64,000 bases of DNA from assembly GCA_019449635.1 (NCBI GenBank), contig JAGRPI010000012.1, forward strand, positions 1 to 64,000, written 5' to 3'. Positions 47,623 to 55,882 of the stretch are shown here, piece by piece. Within the stretch, counting starts at the first letter, position 1, and every line of letters starts with the position of its first letter. Source of the DNA: Candidatus Ferrigenium bremense. Lineage in GTDB: Bacteria; Pseudomonadota; Gammaproteobacteria; Burkholderiales; Gallionellaceae. Below the pieces are notes generated by a model. That model searched no databases and was not told the DNA's origin. It saw only the letters and a program-made list of their open reading frames with translations. The position numbers and the translations under genes are program-made.

Positions 47623-49131
47623 TCATTTGCCGGCACGATTGATGAGGTACTGCGTGAGCAGCGGCACCGGACGACCGGTCGCGCCCTTGTCCTTGCCGGA
47701 TTTGTGTGCCGTGCCGGCGATGTCCAGGTGTGCCCAGCGGTAGTCCTTGGTGAAACGCGACAGGAAACAGGCCGCGGTGATGGTGCCGCCCGCTCGCCCG
47801 CCGATGTTCTGCATGTCGGCGAAGTTGCTGTCCAGCAGCGGCTGGTAATCATCCCACAGCGGCAGTTGCCAGGCGCGGTCATACGCTTGTTCTCCCGCCG
47901 CCAGCAATTCCTTGGCGAGCTTGTCCTCGTTGCTGAACAGGCCGCTGGCGACATGTCCCAGCGCGATGACGCAGGCGCCGGTGAGGGTGGCGATGTCGAT
48001 CACGGTATCCGGTTTGAACTTCGCCGAGTAGGTGAGCGCATCGCACAGGATGAGGCGGCCTTCGGCGTCGGTGTTGAGGATCTCGATGGTCTGGCCGGAC
48101 ATGCTGGTGACGATGTCGCCGGGCTTGGTGGCGCGGCCGGAGGGCAGGTTCTCGCAAGTCGGGACTACGCCGACCACGTTGAGCTTCAAGCCCATCTCGG
48201 CGATGGCCTGTATCGTGCCGAGCACGCTGGCCGCGCCGCACATGTCGTATTTCATCTCGTCCATCTCGGCGCCCGGCTTGAGCGAGATGCCGCCGCTGTC
48301 GAAAGTGATGCCCTTGCCGACCAGCACGATGGGTTTCTGTTTCTTGTTCGCACCGTTGTATTCCAGCGTGATGAGCTTGGCGGGTTGCTCGCTGCCGCGC
48401 GTGACGGAAAGAAAAGATCCCATGCCCAACTTCTGCATGTCCTTTTCTTCCAGCACGGTGGTCTTGATGGATTTGTGCGCTTTGCCCAGCGCTAGCGCCC
48501 TGGCGGCGAGATAGGTCGGCGTGCAGATGTTGCCCGGCAGGTTGCCCAGCGTCTTGGCAAGTTCCATGCCGTGTGCGGTCGCCACAGCCTGGTCGAGAGC
48601 ATTCTTCAATGCGGCAGACGGCTTCTCCAGCGTGGCAAAGGTGATACTCTTCAGTGCGGCCGCTTTGGCGGGTTTGCTCTTCATGCCGTCGGCACGGAAA
48701 GCCTGCTCGGCAGCGGCGAACACCGCTTGTTTGATGACCCAGGCCTGTCCTGAGCTTGTCGAAGTGGCGGCATCCTTTCCGACGCCTTCATCGATGACGT
48801 ACAGCGCGGCATCCTTGGCGGCGGTGGCGTTCAGGGCGGCGAAGGCGGCGTGCAATATCTCCACGCTGGCCTTGTTGCTCAGTTCGCTGGCTTTACCCAG
48901 GCCGACCAGCAATACGCGTTCGGCAGCGATACCGGGGAGTTTGTGCAGCAGCAGGGTGGATGCGGACTTGCCGTTCATGTCGCCGCGCGCGATGAGGTCG
49001 CTCAAATGATGCGCTGCAACCTTGTCGAGTGCCTGTGCCGCCGGCGAGAGTTTTCCGCCTTCATACACACCAACGACCACGCAGCCGCTGCGCTGCTTTT
49101 CCGGGTTGCTTTGTTTTATGCTAAATTCCAC
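47623..49131 (-). CDS. pepA: Leucyl aminopeptidase (M17)
   Basis: VGKGITFDSGGISLKPGAEMDEMKYDMCGAASVLG...NTDAEGRLILCDALTY; probable GTG start at VEFSIKQ. Confidence 0.96.
   Translation of the reverse strand: MEFSIKQSNPEKQRSGCVVVGVYEGGKLSPAAQALDKVAAHHLSDLIARGDMNGKSASTLLLHKLPGIAAERVLLVGLGKASELSNKASVEILHAAFAALNATAAKDAALYVIDEGVGKDAATSTSSGQAWVIKQAVFAAAEQAFRADGMKSKPAKAAALKSITFATLEKPSAALKNALDQAVATAHGMELAKTLGNLPGNICTPTYLAARALALGKAHKSIKTTVLEEKDMQKLGMGSFLSVTRGSEQPAKLITLEYNGANKKQKPIVLVGKGITFDSGGISLKPGAEMDEMKYDMCGAASVLGTIQAIAEMGLKLNVVGVVPTCENLPSGRATKPGDIVTSMSGQTIEILNTDAEGRLILCDALTYSAKFKPDTVIDIATLTGACVIALGHVASGLFSNEDKLAKELLAAGEQAYDRAWQLPLWDDYQPLLDSNFADMQNIGGRAGGTITAACFLSRFTKDYRWAHLDIAGTAHKSGKDKGATGRPVPLLTQYLINRAGK
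48741..48764. repeat. CCTGTCCTGAGCTTGTCGAAG repeat inside pepA
   Basis: aggcctgtcctgagcttgtcgaag; encodes TSTSSGQA in frame. Confidence 0.75.
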
Positions 49132-49163
49132 GAGTTGCTCCCTATAGAAAGACCTGCATTTCA

Positions 49164-50336
49164 ATGCCCGATTATCCGCAAACTCACCGCATAAAGTCAA
49201 AGCCGGCACGCTTTGGGCTTTTTCATCGCGCCTTGGCAAGCGAATTTGCCGGCAATGGATTGCTGGTGTTCGCAGTGTTGCTGGGTATTGTGGTGGTCAG
49301 CCAGCTGATACGCCTGTTAAGCGATGCGGTCAGCGGCGTAATCGCGGTGGATGGCGTGCTGGCGCTGCTGGGTTTTGGCGCCATGAATTACCTGCCGGTG
49401 CTGCTTTCGATCAGCCTGTTCATTTCCATTATACTCACGCTGTCGCGTTGTTATCGCGACAGCGAGATGGTGGTGTGGTTTTGTTCCGGGGTCGGGTTGG
49501 CGCGCTGGATACGTCCGGTGCTGTGGTATGCCTTGCCGGTAGTCGGGGTGATTGCCATGCTCAGCCTGGTGCTGTCGCCGTGGGCGTTGCAAAAAGCCGA
49601 CGAATTCAAGAATAAACTGGAAAGCCGCGATGATGTGGCTGCCGCCACTCCGGGCACATTTCGCGAATCGAAGCAGGCCGACCGGGTATATTTTGTCGAG
49701 AACATGTATGCCGGGTCCAATCGCGTCAGCAACGTTTTTGTACAATCGGAACAAAACGGCAAACTTGGCACGATGGTCGCCCGTCAGGGTTTGCAGGAAA
49801 CGCTGCCCAACGGGGATCGTTTTCTGGTGTTGCTCAATGGCACGCGCTATGAGGGCGTGCCCGGGCAACGCGACTACAACATCGTGGAGTTTGAGCGCTA
49901 TTCGCTACGTATCGACAGTGCGCCAGTCAAGCTGGCACAGCCTTGGTCGCGCACCATGTCGACACCGGAGCTATGGCGCAACCGCACAACATGGAATCTG
50001 GCCGAACTGGAATGGCGGCTTGGGCTGCCGATCAGCGCATTGATTCTCGCCCTGTTGGCGATCCCCCTGAGCTACGTCAATCCGCGCGCCGGCCGCTCGC
50101 TTAACCTGGTTCTGGCGATCGTGCTGTACATGCTGTACAGCAACATGATCAGCGTGACCAATGCGTGGGTCGGCCAGGGCAAGTTGTCGCCCGGCATCGG
50201 TTTGTGGGGCATCCATACGGTGATGCTGGTGATAACGGCGCTGATATTTTATCGCCGCATGGCATTGTTTTCGTTGCGCAGGGTGCTGGCGAGAAAACGT
50301 CCTCATCCTCCCGGAGAAGCCGGGGCGGGAATATGA
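49164..50336 (+). CDS. lptF: LPS export permease LptF
   Basis: YjgP/YjgQ family topology; FRESKQADRVYFVENM; ALLAIPLSYVNPRAGRSLNLVLAIVLYMLYSN. Confidence 0.93.
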   Translation: MPDYPQTHRIKSKPARFGLFHRALASEFAGNGLLVFAVLLGIVVVSQLIRLLSDAVSGVIAVDGVLALLGFGAMNYLPVLLSISLFISIILTLSRCYRDSEMVVWFCSGVGLARWIRPVLWYALPVVGVIAMLSLVLSPWALQKADEFKNKLESRDDVAAATPGTFRESKQADRVYFVENMYAGSNRVSNVFVQSEQNGKLGTMVARQGLQETLPNGDRFLVLLNGTRYEGVPGQRDYNIVEFERYSLRIDSAPVKLAQPWSRTMSTPELWRNRTTWNLAELEWRLGLPISALILALLAIPLSYVNPRAGRSLNLVLAIVLYMLYSNMISVTNAWVGQGKLSPGIGLWGIHTVMLVITALIFYRRMALFSLRRVLARKRPHPPGEAGAGI

Positions 50337-51409
50337 ACCTGCTGACACGCTACCTTGGTCGCGAAATTTACCTCAGTATCGCACTGGTGTTTGCCGCACT
50401 TATCATGTTGTTCGCCTTCCTGGATTTGATCCATGAACTGAACGTGATGGGGCAGGGGCAGTACCATTTGGGCTACGTATTGCTGTTCGTGATGCTGACT
50501 ATCCCCGGCCATGTTTATGAGCTGTTTCCGGTGGCGGTGCTGGTGGGCACGATTTTCGCGCTGGTACAGATGGCGGCCAGTTCGGAGTTGACCGTTTATC
50601 GCTCATCCGGCGCATCGCTGTGGCAGATGATCGGTGCGCTGTTCAGGATTGCGCTGCCGCTGGTGGTGCTGAGTTTTGTCTGCAGCGAATTCATTGCCCC
50701 GCCAAGCGAGCGAATGGCCCAGCAATTGCGCCTGAAAGCGCAGAATGCGCAAGTTTCGCTCAAGGAGTTCCGCTCCGGTGTGTGGGTCAAGGATGATCGC
50801 AGCTTCGTGAACGTGAAGAACGTGATGCCGGACACCAGCCTGTTGAATATCGATATTTACCGGTTCAATGAGACCCATCACTTGCAGGCGATCACCCATG
50901 CCAAGCGGGCCAACTTTATCGAACAGGGGCGCTGGCAGCTTGAAGAGGTGATGGAGACGCGCTTCGACAAACGGGGCACCAGTATCGAGACTGCTCCCAG
51001 CCAGGAATGGCGTTCGGCGCTTAACCCGAGCATCCTGAGCGTGTTGCTGGTGGTGCCGGAACAAATGTCCGCCTACGACCTGTATCAATATACCGGCCAT
51101 CTGAAAGACAACAACCAGAAAAGCACGCGCTACGAAATTGCGATGTGGAACAAGCTGGTTTATCCATTTGCGTTAATGGTAATGATGCTGCTGGCGCTGC
51201 CGTTTGCGTCTTACCATCGGCGCGCGGGAGGGGTCGGTGCGATGATATTCATGGGTATTGTGCTTGGCCTGGTGTTTCACTTTGTCGGGCGGCTGTTCGC
51301 CAACCTGGGTGCGCTCAATGACTGGCAGCCATTTGTCAGCGCGACGGCGATGACGGGTTTGTTCATGTCGCTGGGGATGTTGATGTTGTGGTGGACCGAG
51401 CGACGCTGA
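50333..51409 (+). CDS. lptG: LPS export permease LptG
   Basis: MNLLTRYLGREIYLSIALVFAALIMLFAFLDLIHEL...; follows lptF with overlap. Confidence 0.95.
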   Translation: MNLLTRYLGREIYLSIALVFAALIMLFAFLDLIHELNVMGQGQYHLGYVLLFVMLTIPGHVYELFPVAVLVGTIFALVQMAASSELTVYRSSGASLWQMIGALFRIALPLVVLSFVCSEFIAPPSERMAQQLRLKAQNAQVSLKEFRSGVWVKDDRSFVNVKNVMPDTSLLNIDIYRFNETHHLQAITHAKRANFIEQGRWQLEEVMETRFDKRGTSIETAPSQEWRSALNPSILSVLLVVPEQMSAYDLYQYTGHLKDNNQKSTRYEIAMWNKLVYPFALMVMMLLALPFASYHRRAGGVGAMIFMGIVLGLVFHFVGRLFANLGALNDWQPFVSATAMTGLFMSLGMLMLWWTERR

Positions 51410-51484
51410 CGGGATATTGAAAAACTGTCAATCCGGTTTTTGATCCTGTTTGCCCGTTATAAACGGCACCCTTCCAAAACCCGG

Positions 51485-51901
51485 TCAGTCACGGTCGGAT
51501 GATGTGGCAGCAGCAGAAACGCCACTGGCAGATTGCACTGTCTTCACCTCTTGGTCCTGCCTGATCATCTGTTTTACCTGCTCGCGTTTTTCCGCCGGTA
51601 CTTTGCTGAAGGCGCGATATTTTTCACGGGCGGCGTTACGCTGCTCCGGCGTGAGCTTGCTCCATGCCTCCAGTCGACCATGGAAACGTTTTTTTTGTTC
51701 GGGGGTGAGATGCGGGTAGCGCTTGGCCGTTTTGAGCAGGCGGTGTTGCTGTTGTTCAGGCAGGCTATCCCACTGCCGCGACAAGGGGGCGAGGGCTTCC
51801 TGTTGCGCGGGCGCAAGTGAATGCCAGGATGTTGTTGCCGCCCCGGCAGGCATGCCGGTCAAACCCAGCGACAAGAAAGCAATGATTAACAGATTTCGCA
51901 T
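51485..51901 (-). CDS. DUF3106-like secreted protein
   Basis: Signal peptide; WHSLAPAQQEALAPLSRQWDSLPEQQQHRLLKTAKRYPHLTPEQKKRFHGRLEAWSKLTPEQR. Confidence 0.8.
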   Translation of the reverse strand: MRNLLIIAFLSLGLTGMPAGAATTSWHSLAPAQQEALAPLSRQWDSLPEQQQHRLLKTAKRYPHLTPEQKKRFHGRLEAWSKLTPEQRNAAREKYRAFSKVPAEKREQVKQMIRQDQEVKTVQSASGVSAAATSSDRD

Positions 51902-51923
51902 TGATTGGAATAGATTGTAAGGG

Positions 51924-52289
51924 TTAATCGACAAAAACTTCCAACGGCAAGTCGTCGGTCAGGATGGCAGCATCCAGATGGCTCAGGTCAGTCTCTTGGG
52001 TGTGATGCCAGTAGCTTAGCCCGCCGAAAAGTATCGCTACAAGCAGAATGATCGCTGCCACCCATTGATGGGTGGAATGCGGCATCAGCCAGCGCATGCT
52101 GTGTCCTGTGCTCAGCATGAAGACCGGTTCACGATGCGACTGCCTTTCCAGCGCAGCGTTGCGCGCCCGGCGCAGTGCGGCGGCGGTATCGTCATCAAGC
52201 CGTTGTGCGGCACGTGTAAGCAACTGGGCAATATGTTCCGGGGCGATGTCCCGGGAATGATTGTTCGGCGGATTGATATTTGTGTTCAT
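51924..52289 (-). CDS. DUF3619-like single-TM protein, possible anti-sigma partner
   Basis: N-terminal helical domain plus TM (WVAAIILLVAILFGGLSYW); overlaps the sigma-factor gene end. Confidence 0.6.
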   Translation of the reverse strand: MNTNINPPNNHSRDIAPEHIAQLLTRAAQRLDDDTAAALRRARNAALERQSHREPVFMLSTGHSMRWLMPHSTHQWVAAIILLVAILFGGLSYWHHTQETDLSHLDAAILTDDLPLEVFVD

Positions 52290-52855
52290 GGCAGTTCTAT
52301 CCCCTTTCCCTTGAGAGAATCGGCAAGCGCGTGTGCCGCGCGCGAACAATGGGTTTTTACGCTTCCTTCGGTGCACCCCATCGCTGCGGCAGTTTCTTCC
52401 GTGTCAAAACCCTCCCAATAACGCAGCAGGAAGGCTTCACGTTGACGTGGCGGAAGCTTACCAAGCGCCTGTTCGATCAGCGCGATTACCTGGCTTTGCT
52501 GCAGGGCAGCATCGGGCGCGGCAGGGGCGCTCCGGTTTTCGTCATCTTTCAGGTTGTCGAGCGGATCATATTCAACATCTTCATCCCGGGGAGCGAATGA
52601 AGAAAATAAAACTGTCCAGGCATTTTTGACCTTTTGCCTGCGGTAATAATCACGGATGGTATTTTGCAGGATACGCTGGAACAACAGCGGCAATTCTGCG
52701 GCTGGCTTGCCCCCATATTTTTCGGCGAGCTTAAACATCGCGTCCTGTACGATATCCAGCGCGGTGTGCTCATTATGCACGGCATACAACGCCTGCTTGT
52801 AGGCGCGGCGTTCTGCCGTACTGAGAAATTGGGATAATTCGGTGCGGCTGGCCAG
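52286..52855 (-). CDS. ECF-type RNA polymerase sigma factor
   Basis: ALDIVQDAMFKLAEKYGG...LGKLPPRQREAFLLRYWEGFDTEETAAAMGCTEGSVKTHCSRA; the frame continues upstream of the supplied TTG start to a CTG preceded by aaaggag. Confidence 0.85.
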   Translation of the reverse strand: MASRTELSQFLSTAERRAYKQALYAVHNEHTALDIVQDAMFKLAEKYGGKPAAELPLLFQRILQNTIRDYYRRQKVKNAWTVLFSSFAPRDEDVEYDPLDNLKDDENRSAPAAPDAALQQSQVIALIEQALGKLPPRQREAFLLRYWEGFDTEETAAAMGCTEGSVKTHCSRAAHALADSLKGKGIELP

Positions 52856-53063
52856 TTTAGTCGCTCCTTTCCGCAGTTGCGAATGTTAGCAAATTTTTGA
52901 TGGCCGGCATGAAAAACCTGCTGGAATAGGCGCTAGCCGTCAAGGGCCGGAAGGCAAGAAGTCCGAACCAGATGAGTCGATGGCACTGAGGCTGCCGGAT
53001 TGCGTGCGGGGGGTGGGGTAACGATCAGCCTCGAGGCAGCTTTAGGGTGGCTGCACGGCAGAA

Positions 53064-53086
53064 ATCCCCCGGCATTGCCGGGGGAT
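53064..53086. terminator. Hairpin terminator candidate
   Basis: atcccccggca-t-tgccgggggat just 3' of the minus-strand gene at 53092. Confidence 0.6.
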
Positions 53087-53091
53087 GTTTG

Positions 53092-53520
53092 TTAATGATG
53101 ATGTTGGTGGGCGGTTGGGTCGGGGGCGGTTATGGGCGCTTCTGTGACCTCCTTGAACAGTGCGTGCCATTTCTTGTTGAATTCGCCAAAGGTCGTCTGG
53201 CCATTGTACAGGTCTGGCACGATGGTCAAAAAAAGCAAGTGCAGGTCGACCGAAATTTTAACCGGGCTGAGATTGACGCATAGCGATCTGGCATCGATCC
53301 AGTCGGCTATGGCCTGTTTCTGCCGTTCGTCAGGAATTGCCTGGTCAGTCAGCATTTGAGGCTTTGTCACATCTTGCCCATCAAGCACCACATGGCTTGC
53401 AATGGAAAAAAATCGGGCATCTTTTTCCAGCCCTTTCAGGCATTGCGAAGTCTTGTTTTGAGCCTCTGCATAGGAATGACTGGAAATAATCATAAAGATA
53501 ATTAGTAGTGTGATCCTCAT
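53092..53520 (-). CDS. Secreted hypothetical protein with His-rich C-terminus
   Basis: MRITLLIIFMIISSHSYAEA signal peptide; ends PTAHQHHH. Confidence 0.65.
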   Translation of the reverse strand: MRITLLIIFMIISSHSYAEAQNKTSQCLKGLEKDARFFSIASHVVLDGQDVTKPQMLTDQAIPDERQKQAIADWIDARSLCVNLSPVKISVDLHLLFLTIVPDLYNGQTTFGEFNKKWHALFKEVTEAPITAPDPTAHQHHH

Positions 53521-53784
53521 AAATTTTCTCTCTTTAATTTAAAGCGTAAAAAAAAATAATGCAAAAAATGCTCGGATATTACCTGTGCTGCTCCAACCAC
53601 CCATCTGCTCATGCTTGCGTTTCCTGAATTTCCTTCGGGGTCGTCATGGTTTCAGCGGGCTGTTTTTTTGCGAAGTGATTGCGTTGCCGCTACACACTCT
53701 TGAATTGGGTTTGCCTTGAAAAACTTTGATATCCTACTACAAAAATGCATGGCTTGAATTGAACGTTGGCCACTGAAAATACAT

Positions 53785-53811
53785 AAAAAAAGCCAGCATA
53801 AAAGCTGGCTT
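53785..53811 (-). terminator. Rho-independent terminator of the cytochrome c gene
   Basis: Minus strand: agccagcttttatgctggctttttttatg. Confidence 0.75.
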
Positions 53812-53850
53812 TCTGAGTCAAAACCGCCAAAAAAACGGTTCCCGCTGCAA

Positions 53851-54183
53851 TTACTTGAAGGACAATATCATATCCAATATAGCGCTGAGATTTTCATCGC
53901 TTAGGGCGCCCTTCTGCGGAGGCATTTGGTTATCGCCCCACGTGCCCTTGGTGCCGTTGAGGACTTTTTTGGTCAAGTCTTCTTTTGCAGTTGCCACGCC
54001 GGCATACTTCATGCCGACATCCTTAAAAGCCGGCCCATACCCTTCATAGTCCATTGCATGGCAACCTTTACAAACAGACTTGCTAAACGCCAATTTACCC
54101 GCTTCCACATCGGCAGCACTTGCATTACCGGCAAACATCAGTGCCGCTGTAGCTGCCGCGATACCTACCCAAGATGCTTTCAT
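53851..54183 (-). CDS. Small monohaem cytochrome c (c551/c552-like)
   Basis: Signal peptide; VCKGCHAMDYEGYGPAFKDVGMKYAG...NQMPPQKG. Confidence 0.92.
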   Translation of the reverse strand: MKASWVGIAAATAALMFAGNASAADVEAGKLAFSKSVCKGCHAMDYEGYGPAFKDVGMKYAGVATAKEDLTKKVLNGTKGTWGDNQMPPQKGALSDENLSAILDMILSFK

Positions 54184-54429
54184 AACAATCTCTCCAAAAT
54201 AGTTTTATATAACCACTCCCCGTTCCAGGGCATTTGCATCCTAGCATGAGCAGGCGGGCTTTGAAAATCCCTTTTTGTTTTGCCGATGCCGTTCATGTTT
54301 TCGATGCCGCTCATGGTCGCATTAACGCTCAAGAGTGAATCGATGTTGACAGCCCTGGATAAATCTTTTCATCCCCTCTTGACGGTAGTGTTTACTTTGG
54401 GCATGATGCGACAAAATGCCGCAGTTAAA

Positions 54430-54471
54430 GGAGCTCGATAATAATAATTCGGAGCTCGATAATAAAAATGT
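54430..54471 (+). promoter_or_regulatory. Direct repeat GGAGCTCGATAATAA with 21-bp period upstream of nirK
   Basis: ggagctcgataataataattc|ggagctcgataataaaaatgt at 54430 and 54451. Confidence 0.55.
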
Positions 54472-54629
54472 TCGCGACGCGCTTTTGTTTGTAGCAGGGT
54501 TTGCTTTGTGTAGTGTTTGTGCCGTTCATGCTGTTGGTGGTGCATGGGACGGCACGTATTAAAGTTGTAGTCGTTGTAGCGTGTAGCATGTTTGTTTTTA
54601 ATAACCAATGAAACGGGAGAGGAATCATC

Positions 54630-55655
54630 ATGAAAGTAAAAGGAATCATCGGAGCATTGTCACTGGGTCTGCTGACATTGGGTTCGTCAGCATCATGGGC
54701 TGCGGACGTGGCAGCTACTGCTCCTGTATCGATAGCCGGGGCTGTAGATATTCATCAGGATCCGACTGCAGTGGGGACGCCTGTAGGCAAGCGTAAGCCG
54801 ACAACAGTCAAAATGGCGCTGGAGGCGGTAGAGCTGGAAGGGATCCTTGATCCTGCCAAGAAGACCACATTCACCTATTGGACATACAACGGGAAAGTAC
54901 CGGGCCCGATGCTGCGTGCCCGCGTGGGTGACACGATCGAAGTGACCTTGGGCAACAGGAAAGACAGCAGCGTAACCCACAACGTTGACCTGCATGCTGT
55001 ATGGGGTCAAGGCGGTGGTGCTGCGGCGACTGTCGTTGCACCTGGCGAATCGAAGTCTTTTGTCTTCACGGCTATGAACCCGGGCATCTATGTTTACCAC
55101 TGCGCTACGCCCATCATTCCGCAGCATATCTCGAGCGGCATGTACGGCCTGATCCTGATTGAACCGGCTGGCGGCCTGCCAAAGGTTGACAAGGAATTTT
55201 ACATGATGCAGGGCGACATCTACACGGACGGCGCTGCTACCGGCCACCGCGCATTTGATGTTCCCAGCCTGCTGGCCGAGCATCCTACCGATGTCGTGAT
55301 CAACGGCTCGCGCATGGCACTGGCTAACGCCCCGATGCACGTCAAGGTGGGTGACAATGTCCGCGTGTTCTTCGGTGTTGGCGGTCCTAACCTGACCTCG
55401 GCCTTCCACGCAATCGGTACCATCTTTGACAAGGTCTACCCTGAAGGTGCTACTAATAAGGAACCGCACCTCAACGTGCAAACCACCGTGGTGCCTCCTG
55501 GTGGTGCGACGATGGTGGAATTCAATGCACGCGTTCCGGCCAAGTACATCTTTGTTGACCATGCGCTTTCCCGTTTTGCAAAGGGTAATGCAGCTATCAT
55601 GGTTGCCGAAGGTGACGAGCAACCTAATGTATTCCGCACCGGCAAGCTGAAATAA
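54630..55655 (+). CDS. nirK: Copper-containing nitrite reductase
   Basis: Cupredoxin ligand motifs: THNVDLHA, YVYHCATPIIPQHISSGMYGLI, SAFHAIG, FVDHALSRF; signal peptide. Confidence 0.93.
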   Translation: MKVKGIIGALSLGLLTLGSSASWAADVAATAPVSIAGAVDIHQDPTAVGTPVGKRKPTTVKMALEAVELEGILDPAKKTTFTYWTYNGKVPGPMLRARVGDTIEVTLGNRKDSSVTHNVDLHAVWGQGGGAAATVVAPGESKSFVFTAMNPGIYVYHCATPIIPQHISSGMYGLILIEPAGGLPKVDKEFYMMQGDIYTDGAATGHRAFDVPSLLAEHPTDVVINGSRMALANAPMHVKVGDNVRVFFGVGGPNLTSAFHAIGTIFDKVYPEGATNKEPHLNVQTTVVPPGGATMVEFNARVPAKYIFVDHALSRFAKGNAAIMVAEGDEQPNVFRTGKLK

Positions 55656-55705
55656 TAGCGGCAGACTCTAAGCGCCCTTCGCCGTAAGGAGGGGTGGCAG
55701 TTCGA

Positions 55706-55740
55706 AGGAGCAAGGCTGTAAAGCCTTGCTCCTTTTTTTT
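55706..55740 (+). terminator. Rho-independent terminator of nirK
   Basis: aggagcaaggct-gta-aagccttgctcct followed by a T run. Confidence 0.92.
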
Positions 55741-55882
55741 ACCTAACGAAGGATGCGTGGCACGATAAAGTTATTATATCGAATGACGGCATCTGGGCTG
55801 GCTATACCCGTCAGATATGGGAAATTTCAGAGCGGAGTGCGACTATAGGGGGGCCAGTGCGCATCCATGGCAGAACAGTTTG

